Part shown: piece after piece, positions 7,967 through 16,651 of the stretch
Layout of the letters: every line of letters starts with the position of its first letter
How positions within the stretch are numbered: position 1 is the stretch's first letter
Source of the DNA: Enterocloster lavalensis
GTDB taxonomy: Bacteria > Bacillota > Clostridia > Lachnospirales > Lachnospiraceae
Assembly (NCBI RefSeq): GCF_902364025.1
Contig: NZ_CABJCG010000008.1
Span: 195,897-259,896, forward strand
Direction: 5' to 3'
Length of the DNA: 64,000 bases
Made by a program: the position numbers and the translations under genes
Notes under the pieces: model-generated
Database searches by the model: none
Told to the model about the DNA's origin: nothing
What the model saw: the letters and a program-made list of their open reading frames with translations, nothing else

Positions 7967-9313
7967 CTATTCATTTAACAGCTTCTGAGCCATTTCCATC
8001 CATTCCTGGCCAGCCTCCGCCGCTGTTTTCTTACCATACAGAACCTCATCGCGCATGCGCTGGGCGTTGACATCGATCTCCTGTCCGGCCGAAGGATCAA
8101 TCTGCTCCGGGGCGGATGAATGCTCCGCAACCAGATCAATAAAATCAAAGGTTTTCTGGGTTACATCATCCACTTTGTCATAGATCGCTTCCCTGACATT
8201 GGAATTGATCGGAACGCCGCGCTCGCCCAGCAATATCTCGTTGCACTCCACGGAATTCAGAATATAGTTGATGAACTCTGCGGATTTCTGTTTCTCAGCC
8301 TCTGTTCCCTGGGACCCCATCGAAATCATAACGGAAGGCTTCACAAAGGCGCCCGGAGCCACTGCATCGTCAAATTCCGGATTCATAGCAATTCCCAGTT
8401 CATGGTCTCCCATGGCTTCCTGCAACGCCACCACCTGGTTGGAATAGATAAACTCGTTCCACGCCTGGCCGGACACGATTGGGCACTGCTCCACAGTCTG
8501 CACACCCGTGTACCCCTCGCCGCTCAGGCCGTATCCCTCGTTTATAGAGTTCTCCATCAATGCGAACACGCGGGCTACCAGATTTGCATCCTCAAATCCC
8601 AATGTTTTTCCGTCCTCGGAATAAACGTGCTTGCCGGCGTTTCTCACGGAAATCCGAATCTGATGCTGCGGTCCCAAAAGGGTGCTGTAGGTCGTTTTGA
8701 CCCCTGTCTTTTCATGGACTTCTTTTGCCAAGGCATTAAACTCGTTCCAGGTCATACGTTCTCCCACCTGGAATCCATTCTCCTCCAGAAAGGTTTTATC
8801 ATAAACCAGACAGGGAGCATTCACACCCATGCTGAAAGCGTAATAGGACCCGGACGCCTGACCGCTCTGAAGAAACGTTTCCGGAATTTTAGAGACATCG
8901 ATCACTCCGTTCTCCACATAGGGATCCATATTCTCGTGAAGCCCTTTTTCCACATACCGGTTCAGTTTTTCATAGTCCTGCTGTAAAATATCCGGCATCT
9001 GCTGTCCGGCCGCCAGCGTGGTGATCTTGTCGAAATACTCTTTACCGTTAATGGGAACCGGGCGGAAGGTGACATCCGGATTCGCCTGCGTGTACGCCTG
9101 GCAGGCCGCCTCCGTGCGCTCATTCCGCACCTGATTGCCCCACCATGTGAAATCCAGTATCACATCCTGCTCACCGGCTGCAGTCGATTCCCCGGCACCG
9201 GTCTGCGCCAGCTGTCCGCCTCCGGAGCTTTCCTCCGCCTTCCCGGAGCACCCCACCGCTACAGAAGCGCACATAGCCGCCACCGCCAAAAGTGTCATCG
9301 CTTTTTTCCTCAT
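7967..9313 (-). CDS. extracellular solute-binding lipoprotein of a CUT1 ABC transporter
   Basis: 448 residues, ATG behind GAGAAGGAGGATATA. The N-terminus is a lipoprotein signal peptide (MRKKAMTLLAVAAM, lipobox VAVGC at residues 18-22), so the mature protein should be anchored by a diacylglyceryl-Cys on the outer face of the membrane. After a Ser/Gly-rich linker comes the solute-binding family 1 fold: DFTWWGNQVRNE, DVTFRPVPI and KITTLAAGQQMPDIL near the start, and VKPSVMISMGSQ further on. It delivers an unknown carbohydrate-like ligand to the two permeases downstream. As first gene of the operon it is governed by the promoter at 9463-9491. Confidence 0.93.
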   Translation of the reverse strand: MRKKAMTLLAVAAMCASVAVGCSGKAEESSGGGQLAQTGAGESTAAGEQDVILDFTWWGNQVRNERTEAACQAYTQANPDVTFRPVPINGKEYFDKITTLAAGQQMPDILQQDYEKLNRYVEKGLHENMDPYVENGVIDVSKIPETFLQSGQASGSYYAFSMGVNAPCLVYDKTFLEENGFQVGERMTWNEFNALAKEVHEKTGVKTTYSTLLGPQHQIRISVRNAGKHVYSEDGKTLGFEDANLVARVFALMENSINEGYGLSGEGYTGVQTVEQCPIVSGQAWNEFIYSNQVVALQEAMGDHELGIAMNPEFDDAVAPGAFVKPSVMISMGSQGTEAEKQKSAEFINYILNSVECNEILLGERGVPINSNVREAIYDKVDDVTQKTFDFIDLVAEHSSAPEQIDPSAGQEIDVNAQRMRDEVLYGKKTAAEAGQEWMEMAQKLLNE

Positions 9314-9462
9314 TATATCCTCCTTCTCGCTATTCGCGTGTTTCCCGAGGTCCGCAGCGGAATCAAGGCTCGGTTTGCATGAAGTCCTCTATTTTCATCA
9401 TTTTCCCCAATTTAACCGCTCACTTTCCTCATTTAATTGTCATATTTACAAATTATATCTTT

Positions 9463-9491
9463 ACTATATCCTTTTGCCGGCAGATTGTCAA
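9463..9491 (-). promoter_or_regulatory. promoter of the sugar ABC transporter operon
   Basis: On the minus strand: -35 TTGACA (9491-9486), 17-bp spacer, -10 TATAGT (9468-9463). The leader to the ATG at 9313 is about 140 nt. The 310-bp gap between 9313 and 9624 also holds the operator element; no convincing plus-strand promoter was singled out, although TATAAT occurs at about 9590. Confidence 0.75.
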
Positions 9492-9540
9492 TAATTTTTT
9501 TGATTAATAATAGTTTTTTATTGTAATTAAAACTATTATT
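9486..9540. promoter_or_regulatory. operator candidate with perfect 12-bp inverted repeat
   Basis: Arms AATAATAGTTTT (9506-9517) and AAAACTATTATT (9529-9540) are perfectly complementary, separated by 11 nt. The segment continues into the -35 box of the ABC operon with the same sequence and spacing as the element at 4088-4136. It lies between the ABC operon and the YheO-type regulator gene. Confidence 0.6.
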
Positions 9541-9623
9541 TGTGATATTCTTTTATTATAGGGATGGAAACTTTATAAAGAATGTACTATAATGGGGTTA
9601 TACCAGATAGAGGGGGGTACTCC

Positions 9624-10277
9624 ATGAAAAGTTTAGAACTGTATAAACAACTTGTTCCTTTTTTAGGTGAGGTATTGGGAAAGAACAGCAAGATCGTGCT
9701 ATTCGACCTGAGTCAGAAAAAAGAGCAGGTCATTGCCATCGCCAACGGCACGCTGGAAGGTCAGGGAATCGGGGCCCCTCTGACAGACCTGGCCAGATCC
9801 ATTATAAAAAAAGAGTCCTGGAAAAATCAGGACTACATGACAAACTTTTTGGGCCGTACGCAGGACGGCCAGCTCCTGCGTTCCTCCAATCTGTTTATCA
9901 AGGAGAACGGCAAACTGGTGGGATTGCTCTGCATCAACTCAAACATAGAAGAATATCAGCGCATCAGCCGCGATGTCCTGCGGTTGAGCGGACTTCCGGA
10001 AGATTTCTTCACCATCTCCCCACAGCCGGTGGAGGTGGAGCACCTTTCCGAAACCATTACCAACGCAGGGGAGATCACCCGCTTCACCATCCGCGACCTG
10101 TACGGCCAGATTGAAGTCGACCGCCTGACCCAGACGGAAAAGCTGGAGATTATCAAGGCGTTGAAAAAAAAGGACATTTTCCTCATCAAAGGCTCTGTAA
10201 GCCAGGTCGCGGCGGCTTTAAAATGCTCGGAGGCCAGCATATACCGCTATCTGTCCACTATAGCCAAGCAGGGCTAG
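9624..10277 (+). CDS. YheO-type PAS/HTH transcriptional regulator
   Basis: 217 residues from the ATG at 9624, preceded by AGAGGGGGGTACTCC; an in-frame start at 9582 has no such site. The N-terminal ~115 residues match the YheO-like PAS-type sensor domain (LGKNSKIVLFDLSQ, the conserved GAPLTDLA, and LLCINSNIEEY). The C-terminal region (about 160-215) is a helix-turn-helix ending in VAAALKCSEASIYRYL, as in the DauR/YheO family. Divergent to the ABC operon, it is the obvious candidate to bind the two matching operator elements. The effector is unknown; the PAS-like pocket suggests a small metabolite. Its TAG stop overlaps the stop of the convergent AraC gene within CTAG. Confidence 0.88.
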   Translation: MKSLELYKQLVPFLGEVLGKNSKIVLFDLSQKKEQVIAIANGTLEGQGIGAPLTDLARSIIKKESWKNQDYMTNFLGRTQDGQLLRSSNLFIKENGKLVGLLCINSNIEEYQRISRDVLRLSGLPEDFFTISPQPVEVEHLSETITNAGEITRFTIRDLYGQIEVDRLTQTEKLEIIKALKKKDIFLIKGSVSQVAAALKCSEASIYRYLSTIAKQG

Positions 10278-11044
10278 GGTGTGTTTAAAACCTCATTCCC
10301 GTCCCTGCATATGCCGGCAATAAATTTAGAAGGAGTCTCTCCTTCTATTTTTTTGAACACTTTTTGGAAATAACCGCTGTCACTGAAGCCGCAAAGCTGG
10401 CTCACCTGGGTCACGCTTTTATAGCCCATCCGGAAATACTGCTTCGCCAGCTCAACACGGCTCCTGACCACAAAGGACGACAGATTAAACCCCGTCTCGC
10501 GCTTAAACCGCCGGGACAGATAGGACTCTGAAAAATGAAACTGCTGCGCCAGTTCGCTGAGGCTGATTTTATCCAGTAGATGGTAGTTGATGTATGAGAT
10601 GATCTCCCCCACCTCATCGCTGTAGCGATTGATGGAATACTCGCTTACTGCATTCACATAGTAATGAGCCATATACTCCCTAAACGGCTCCAGCTCCCCA
10701 ACGGTTCTCATTCGATAGATCCGGAATGCGAAACCGTCGGATATGGCATGGAGAAACACAGGCGGCAGCCCGCCCCTGCGGGCCGCAATCCGAAGAACCG
10801 TGTTCAGGCGCAGTGTGGACTCACGGTACTCGGACACCGGATCATTGGGAAAACGCGGCGGAAACACATTCCGGTAATAAGTCTGCTCCAATCCTCTGAG
10901 CGCTTCCCGGCACTTTTCCGGATCCGGCCACATAACAGACTCCATCAGCAGATCCTCATAGCGGTAGTGCTCATCGATCTGCCTCAGCTTTGCCGGCTCA
11001 TCCGAATACCCGGAGATCATGTTTAACAGGCTGTGTTCCTCCAT
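10274..11044 (-). CDS. AraC-family transcriptional regulator
   Basis: 256 residues, ATG behind AGAAAGGAGCCGCACG. The C-terminal ~100 residues hold the two AraC helix-turn-helix motifs: ISLSELAQQFHFSESYLSRR with RFKRETGFNLSSF, then VTQVSQLCGFSDSGYFQKVF with FKKIEGETPSKF. The N-terminal ~150 residues are not a recognisable cupin and probably act as sensor or dimerisation domain. It lies 78 bp downstream of a Gfo/Idh/MocA oxidoreductase on the same strand and may regulate it. The last codons overlap the convergent regulator's stop by 4 bp. Confidence 0.9.
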   Translation of the reverse strand: MEEHSLLNMISGYSDEPAKLRQIDEHYRYEDLLMESVMWPDPEKCREALRGLEQTYYRNVFPPRFPNDPVSEYRESTLRLNTVLRIAARRGGLPPVFLHAISDGFAFRIYRMRTVGELEPFREYMAHYYVNAVSEYSINRYSDEVGEIISYINYHLLDKISLSELAQQFHFSESYLSRRFKRETGFNLSSFVVRSRVELAKQYFRMGYKSVTQVSQLCGFSDSGYFQKVFKKIEGETPSKFIAGICRDGNEVLNTP

Positions 11045-11106
11045 CGTGCGGCTCCTTTCTCATCTACTAACAGTTTAATAACTGCAGCGGACAAAGTCAA
11101 GAGAAC

Positions 11107-11132
11107 AGGGCGGTTGACTGTCTCAACCGCCC
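11107..11132 (-). terminator. hairpin at the end of the oxidoreductase gene
   Basis: GGGCGGTTGA and TCAACCGCCC form a 10-bp stem. The stop codon of the 11123-12139 gene lies in the hairpin. The downstream tract on the minus strand (TGTTCTCTTGACTTTG) is only weakly T-rich, so termination may be partial and the AraC gene could still be read. Confidence 0.55.
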
Positions 11133-12139
11133 TGGCCCCACTGAACCTTCTGATGTTTTAAGGAGGATTCATAAATTTTATGAATCATGCGCACGCTGAC
11201 CGCCCCTTCCCGGCACGTCACGTAAGAGCCCGCCTCCCCGTTTAGCTTCCGGTAAAATTCGCGGATCAGCGCCTCGTGCCCCGCGCCGTAATACGTTTTT
11301 CCATTCAGACTCCGGTCCGTGCACACCAGGCGTTCCTCCCCTCCGTTCTCTCTTATGGTCAGCCGGTAATTCTTAATGTTAAATACCGCTCGTTCGCAGA
11401 CCGCCTCCACCTCCACGCTGGAGTTGTCCCCATAACCGACCGTAGCAAAGAAAATGCCCTCGGCGCCGTTTGCAAAACAGATTCTGGCCCCAGCGGTATC
11501 CTCCACCTCGGTGGGATAGTCCATCCACCGGCTGACTGTGCCGTGAATTGCCTCAATCGGCCCTCCAATCAGCTGCATAAGATCCAGCGTATGGATGCTC
11601 TGGTTCATCATACAGCCCCCGCCGGATCTGGCAAAACTTCCGCGCCAGGGCGCGCTTTCATAATACTGGGCCGGTCTGTGCCAGGTTACGATTCCCTTTA
11701 CCGCTTTCAAGCGGCCATAGGCGCCGCTTCCGGCCATCTCTAGCAACTGCTTTGTGGTTTCGTTATAGCGGTTCTGCAGACAAATCCCTACCTGTACATG
11801 ATACCGGTCCTCCAGCTGCTCCATCCGCCTCAGCTGTTCTCCCGTGACAGCCTCCGGTTTTTCTGAAAGAACATTCACTCCGGCAGCCGCGCAGGCTTCT
11901 GCCACTGGCTGGTGAAGATCATGGGGAAGGCAGATGTGCACCGCATCCAGCTGTTCGCATTCCAGCATCTCACGGTAATCCGTATAAAACGACGGTCCCA
12001 CGCCGAGAACCGCCCTGCGCTCCGGATCCAGGTCACAGCCCGCCGCAAGGCTACACTGGTCAACTGCTCCCACCGCCTTTACGTGTGTGTCCGCAACGAC
12101 CCCCAAGCCGATGATTCCGACCTTTCTTACAGTTTCCAT
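11123..12139 (-). CDS. Gfo/Idh/MocA-family oxidoreductase
   Basis: 338 residues from the ATG at 12139-12137, after AGGAGGTAAGGAAT; the frame is open 9 codons further upstream without a better site. The Rossmann fold begins VGIIGLGVVADTHVKAV; HICLPHDLH and LSEKPEAV (EKP catalytic Lys) follow. The segment MMNQSIHTLDLMQ carries the expected His and Asp of the substrate domain. It resembles the 2874-4022 protein in family only. It stands as a single gene or in a two-gene unit with the AraC regulator, which suggests an accessory sugar or cyclitol dehydrogenase under AraC control. Confidence 0.87.
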   Translation of the reverse strand: METVRKVGIIGLGVVADTHVKAVGAVDQCSLAAGCDLDPERRAVLGVGPSFYTDYREMLECEQLDAVHICLPHDLHQPVAEACAAAGVNVLSEKPEAVTGEQLRRMEQLEDRYHVQVGICLQNRYNETTKQLLEMAGSGAYGRLKAVKGIVTWHRPAQYYESAPWRGSFARSGGGCMMNQSIHTLDLMQLIGGPIEAIHGTVSRWMDYPTEVEDTAGARICFANGAEGIFFATVGYGDNSSVEVEAVCERAVFNIKNYRLTIRENGGEERLVCTDRSLNGKTYYGAGHEALIREFYRKLNGEAGSYVTCREGAVSVRMIHKIYESSLKHQKVQWGQGG

Positions 12140-12267
12140 ATTCCTTACCTCCTCTGCCGATATCATTCATTATAATCCGGCGGGCTGTAAGATTTCCTGT
12201 ACTTTTTTGTCTAACTGGCGGAAAAATATGATCAGGTGGGGCAGGTCCCGCTCCATCCACCGGCCCC

Positions 12268-12303
12268 AAACAAAAAAAGAACGCCCCGGCCACCCCGGAG
12301 CGC
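12268..12303 (-). terminator. terminator of the NUDIX gene
   Basis: On the minus strand AGCGCTCCGG, a short loop and CCGGGGCGTT form a stem with G-U pairs, followed by CTTTTTTTG. It ends the unit that contains the NUDIX gene. Confidence 0.75.
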
Positions 12304-12326
12304 TCTCTCAATTCCATCTGATTTCA

Positions 12327-12779
12327 TTAAAAATATTTCTTGCTTCCCCAAAGATTACTCTTCTTCAAGTCCAGATACTCGTTGTACGCCTTTTCCAGAA
12401 TCTGCTTTTCATTGGAAAATTTCAGCAGGTGGTAGGCTTCATAAAATTTATAGTACCCGGAGTCCAGAAAGTATTCTTCCCGCTGTGGTTTGCTGTAATA
12501 GCTGTCGGCCATCATCAGATACCAGTGGACGTCCTTTTCCACCACGTCCTGTGGGGTATTGAATGAATATTGGCTCTTACCGATATACTTGATGATGGAG
12601 GCGCTGACCCCGGTTTCTTCCTTAACCTCGCGCAGGGCAGTCTCCTTATACTCCTCGCCAGCTTCTACTGTTCCCTTGGGCAGAACCCATCCCTCGTACT
12701 TGTTCTTGTAATTCTTGTACAGGACAAGGATTTTCCCGCGAAAAATAACCACACCGCCGCAGCTCGTTGCCTCAATCAT
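12327..12779 (-). CDS. NUDIX hydrolase
   Basis: 150 residues from the ATG at 12779-12777, right behind CCAGGAGGGATTGCA. An extension to 12911 is open but lacks a binding site. The Nudix box is complete: GTVEAGEEYKETALREVKEE followed by TG, with the metal-binding REVKEE helix. The protein should hydrolyse a nucleoside diphosphate linked to another moiety, as a house-cleaning or signalling enzyme; the substrate cannot be told. The C-terminal ~60 residues are Tyr/Lys-rich with a helix near YHLLKFSNEKQILEKAYNEY. It lies 149 bp downstream of the MATE gene, so it may be in the same transcript or have its own promoter. Confidence 0.9.
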   Translation of the reverse strand: MIEATSCGGVVIFRGKILVLYKNYKNKYEGWVLPKGTVEAGEEYKETALREVKEETGVSASIIKYIGKSQYSFNTPQDVVEKDVHWYLMMADSYYSKPQREEYFLDSGYYKFYEAYHLLKFSNEKQILEKAYNEYLDLKKSNLWGSKKYF

Positions 12780-12928
12780 TGCAATCCCTCCTGGTGTTGG
12801 TGTGTATCCGGCGCAGGCTCTGCAAAACTCTGCCCGCGTCATAACTGGATTTAGTATACAACTTTTGGGAGGGATATGCAAGGGCGAATGCAAAACGGGT
12901 AAATTTAACATCGGAGTCGCTGCTCTGT

Positions 12929-14317
12929 TTACGTGGTAATTCCAGACTCCATCTCCATAGCCCGCATCTCCCGGGTCATCTCCCGCAGCACCCCAATCTC
13001 CAGCGGGATCGCCACCAGGAAGCTGACGACGTCGGAGATGGGCTGGCTCACCTGCACGCCGAAGAGGCCGTAATAGGCGGGCAGCGTCAGCACCAGTGGA
13101 ATGAAAAACAGGCCCTGGCGGGACATGGACAGGATGGTGGCCCGCACGCCCTTGCCCATGGTCTGCATCATCATGTTACACATGGTGATCCAGCCCACCA
13201 GCGGGAAGGAAATGCACTGAAGCCTGAGGGCCCGGGTTCCGTACCGGATCACATCCGGGTCGCCCTTTCGGAAAATGGTGACCAGAAGCTCCGCGCCGAA
13301 CCAGCCGCAGACCGCCATGATACAGAGGAACACGGTGGACACGCGCACGCAGAACCAGAAGCCCTCCTTCACCCGGCCGTACTTTTTCGCCCCGTAGTTG
13401 AAGCCGCAGACCGGCTGGAAGCCCTGGCCGAAGCCGATCATCACCGAGGCTGCGAACTGGGTGATGCGCATCACAATGGACATGGCCGCGATGGCCGCGT
13501 CCCCGTAGGGCCTGGCCATCAGGTTCATGCAGGCGGTAGCCACGCTGCCCAGGCCCTGGCGGCACAGGGACGGCGCTCCGCCGTTTAAAATGATCTTGTA
13601 GCGCTCCAGGCTGGGCGAGAACTTGCGGATGTCCAGGCGCAGGTTGCCCCCTCTCCTGGTTCCCGCGATCAGCAGGCAGAAGCTGATAAACTGGCTGATG
13701 ATGGTGGCCAGGGCCGCGCCGCCGATGCCCATGTGGAACACAAAGATGAAAATGGGGTCCAGCACAATGTTGATCACCGCCCCGGAGGCGATGCCGATCA
13801 TAGCGTAGAAGGCGCTGCCCTGGAACCGGAGCTGGTTGTTGAGCACCAGCGAAGCCGTCATGTAGGGCGCTCCGATCAGGATAAAGCCCAGGTAGGACCT
13901 GGCGTAGGGCAGTATGGTGTCCGTTGCCCCCAGCATATGGCAGAGCGGGTCCAGAAAGGCCAGCCCCGCCGCCATGATCACCAGTCCCATGATAAATGCC
14001 GACACAAAGCCGGTGGCGGCCATCTTGGCCGCCTCGTCGAACTCCTGGGCTCCCAGCTTGCGGGACACGTAGTTGCCCGAGCCGTGGCCGAAGAAGAACC
14101 CGAAGGCCTGAATCACGGCCATCACGGAAAACGCGATGCCCACGGCCCCTGTGGCGCTGGTCCCCACCTGGCCCACGAAAAACGTGTCCGCCATGTTGTA
14201 GAAGGAGGTGACCAGCATGCTGATAATCGTCGGCCCTGCCAACTCACAGATCAGATGTGGAACCGGCTCCTGGGTCATATGGATAAATTTTTCTTCTTGT
14301 GTCTGCGTCGCTCCCAT
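12929..14317 (-). CDS. MATE-family multidrug/metabolite efflux transporter
   Basis: 462 residues, ATG behind AGGGGGTTTTCTT. Twelve hydrophobic segments in two similar halves are visible, with PTIISMLVTSFYNMADTFFV at the start and QPVCGFNYGAKKYGRVKEGF in the second half, both characteristic of NorM/DinF-type MATE proteins. Members export cationic drugs or metabolites with Na+ or H+. It begins 21 bp after the stop of the molybdenum subunit gene and is therefore probably co-transcribed with the dehydrogenase, which could mean export of its product or substrate; this is inference. Confidence 0.92.
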   Translation of the reverse strand: MGATQTQEEKFIHMTQEPVPHLICELAGPTIISMLVTSFYNMADTFFVGQVGTSATGAVGIAFSVMAVIQAFGFFFGHGSGNYVSRKLGAQEFDEAAKMAATGFVSAFIMGLVIMAAGLAFLDPLCHMLGATDTILPYARSYLGFILIGAPYMTASLVLNNQLRFQGSAFYAMIGIASGAVINIVLDPIFIFVFHMGIGGAALATIISQFISFCLLIAGTRRGGNLRLDIRKFSPSLERYKIILNGGAPSLCRQGLGSVATACMNLMARPYGDAAIAAMSIVMRITQFAASVMIGFGQGFQPVCGFNYGAKKYGRVKEGFWFCVRVSTVFLCIMAVCGWFGAELLVTIFRKGDPDVIRYGTRALRLQCISFPLVGWITMCNMMMQTMGKGVRATILSMSRQGLFFIPLVLTLPAYYGLFGVQVSQPISDVVSFLVAIPLEIGVLREMTREMRAMEMESGITT

Positions 14318-14338
14318 AAGAAAACCCCCTCGGGCTGT

Positions 14339-16651
14339 CTACAGCCCCTGCATCCCCATAAATACTTTTTCCGCCGTAACCGGCAGCTCGCGCACCCGCA
14401 CGCCCACCGCGTTGTACACCGCGTTGGCGATAGCCGGGGACGGCGTGTTGATCACGACCTCGCCGATGGATTTGGCTCCAAAGGGTCCGTTGGGCTCGTA
14501 GCTGTTCTCGAACTCCACCCGGATCGTGCCCACGTCCAGACGGCTGGGAATCTTGTACTGCATCAGGGAATTCTCGTACACCTGGCCTTTTTCCGAGTAA
14601 TGGATATCCTCGTACATGGCCATGCCGATTCCCTGGGCCAGTCCACCCTCGGTCTGCACCTTCACCAGGTTGGGGTTCAGCGCGGTTCCGCAGTCCACCA
14701 CGGCCACGTAGTCCACCAGACGGATGGATCCGGTCTCCTTGTCCACCTCGACCTCGGCGGCTCCCACCATAAAGGGCGGCGGAGACGTGGGGGAGTGATG
14801 GGACTCGCTGGCGGACAGCGCGTCGCTGTTGAAGCCCATGGATTTGTTGGCAATGTCCTTCAGACTGATGGACAATTCCTCCACCCCGTCCGCCGCGGGC
14901 TTAAACACCCGCTTTCCGTCAAATTCCAGGCCGTCGGCCGGACAGTTTAAATAGTCCGCGCCCTTGGCGATAATCTTCTGTTTCAGAGACTCGCAGGTCT
15001 TGACCACGGCCATTCCCGTGAGGTAGGCCGTGCTGGAGGCGTAGGAGCCCGAGTCGTAGGGGGAAATGTCCGTGTCCGCACCGTACACCACGATATCGTC
15101 GATCTCGCAGTCCAGGCACTCGGCGGCCACCTGGGCCAGGGTGGTGTCGCAGCCCGTTCCCATTTCCGCCGCGCCGATGGTCATGCTGTAGAAGCCGTCG
15201 TCATTTACCTTGATGGACACGCTGGCCACGTCCACGCCCGCGATGGAGGAGCCCTGCATGGCCATGGCGATTCCCACGCCGCGGACCTTGCCGTTCCCCA
15301 TGTCGCGTCTGGGGTATTTCTCGTCCCAGCCGATCATCTCTTTGGCCCTGGCCATGCAGCGGTCCAGAGCGCAGCTGGAAGCCGGCTCGTTGTAGTAGGC
15401 GGGCATGATGTCGCCCTCCTTCACCATGTTCATTTCCCGAAGCTTCACCGGGTCCATGTGAAGCTCGGCCGCCAGCTCGCTGACCGCCGACTCCATGGCG
15501 AAAATGCCCTGGGTCGCGCCGTAACCCCGGTAAGCGCCCGCGCTCATCCGGTTGGTGTAAACCACGTCGTAGGCGAAGCGGAATGCCTTGGGCGTCCGGT
15601 ACAGCGGGATAGCCTTGTGGCCGGAGAGGCCCACGGTGGTGGGGCCGTGCTCGCCGTAAGCGCCGGTGTTGGACAGGGTGTACACGTCGATGGCCTGGAA
15701 AATGCCGTCATCGTTGCAGCCGATCTTCACATGCACCTCCATCTCATGGCGGGGAGAGGAAGCGATCTGGGACTCATAGCGGGTGTAAATGATCTTGGCC
15801 GGTTTGCCGGTGAACCAGGTGACCACGGCCGGGTAAATTTCCACCACAGCGGTCTGCTTGGCGCCGAAGCCGCCGCCGATTCTGGGCTTCACCACGCGGA
15901 TTTTGGACTTGGGAATGTCCAGGGCGTTGGCCAGAATCCGGCGGACGTGGAACACGATCTGGGTGGAGGAGACCACGTTCAGACGGCCGTATACGTCCAT
16001 GTAGGTAAAGGTCCGGAACGTCTCCATCATGGCCTGCTGATTGGCCTTGGCGTGGTAAACCCGGTCGACCACGTGGCTGCACTGTGCCATCACCGCGTCC
16101 ACGTCGCCCTTCTCCTCTGAGCCCGTGGCACAGAGGTTGCGCTTGTTGTCCGCTCCAACCTTACAGAGGGCCTTCCAGTCCTCCTCGGGATGGATCAGGA
16201 CGGGATTGTCCTTGGCCTCGTGCATATCCAGCACCGGCGGCAGCTCCTGGTATTTCACCTTGATCAGGCGCATGGCGTGATCCACCTGGGCTTCGGTCTG
16301 TCCCGCAATGATGGCCACCGCGTCGCCCACAAAACGCAGGTGGCGGTCCAGGATCAGGCGGTCGTAGGGGCTGGGCTCAGGAAATGTCTGCCCGGCCAGG
16401 GTGAAACGCTTCTGGGGCACGTCCTTGTAGGTCAGAACGCACTCGATTCCCGGCAGCTTCTTGGCCACGGCGCAGTCGATCTCCGTGATCATGGCGTGGG
16501 CGTAGGGGCTTCTGAGCACCTTCACCACCAGGCAGTCCCTGGGAGCGATGTCCGCGGTGTAAACCGGCTTGCCGGTCACCAGGGCCATGGCGTCCTTCTT
16601 GATGATGGGAGCGCCCACCACGCGGTATGACTGTCTCTTCTCGTTCTCCAT
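14339..16651 (-). CDS. xanthine dehydrogenase-family molybdopterin-binding subunit
   Basis: 770 residues, ATG behind GGAAGGAGGGAAGGCCTG. The N-terminal aldehyde oxidase/xanthine dehydrogenase a/b hammerhead domain (about 15-125) is followed by the Mo-cofactor domain with IGGGFGAKQ, AYRGYG, and the C-terminal GAKSIGEVVINT, whose Glu matches the catalytic Glu of the family. It holds the Mo-pterin centre that hydroxylates purines, aldehydes or N-heterocycles. The start overlaps the stop of the 2Fe-2S subunit (TGATG). Order FAD, 2Fe-2S, Mo is common in this family. Which substrate is used (purine, nicotinate or another heterocycle) is not evident; no XdhC-like maturation gene is in view. Confidence 0.92.
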   Translation of the reverse strand: MENEKRQSYRVVGAPIIKKDAMALVTGKPVYTADIAPRDCLVVKVLRSPYAHAMITEIDCAVAKKLPGIECVLTYKDVPQKRFTLAGQTFPEPSPYDRLILDRHLRFVGDAVAIIAGQTEAQVDHAMRLIKVKYQELPPVLDMHEAKDNPVLIHPEEDWKALCKVGADNKRNLCATGSEEKGDVDAVMAQCSHVVDRVYHAKANQQAMMETFRTFTYMDVYGRLNVVSSTQIVFHVRRILANALDIPKSKIRVVKPRIGGGFGAKQTAVVEIYPAVVTWFTGKPAKIIYTRYESQIASSPRHEMEVHVKIGCNDDGIFQAIDVYTLSNTGAYGEHGPTTVGLSGHKAIPLYRTPKAFRFAYDVVYTNRMSAGAYRGYGATQGIFAMESAVSELAAELHMDPVKLREMNMVKEGDIMPAYYNEPASSCALDRCMARAKEMIGWDEKYPRRDMGNGKVRGVGIAMAMQGSSIAGVDVASVSIKVNDDGFYSMTIGAAEMGTGCDTTLAQVAAECLDCEIDDIVVYGADTDISPYDSGSYASSTAYLTGMAVVKTCESLKQKIIAKGADYLNCPADGLEFDGKRVFKPAADGVEELSISLKDIANKSMGFNSDALSASESHHSPTSPPPFMVGAAEVEVDKETGSIRLVDYVAVVDCGTALNPNLVKVQTEGGLAQGIGMAMYEDIHYSEKGQVYENSLMQYKIPSRLDVGTIRVEFENSYEPNGPFGAKSIGEVVINTPSPAIANAVYNAVGVRVRELPVTAEKVFMGMQGL

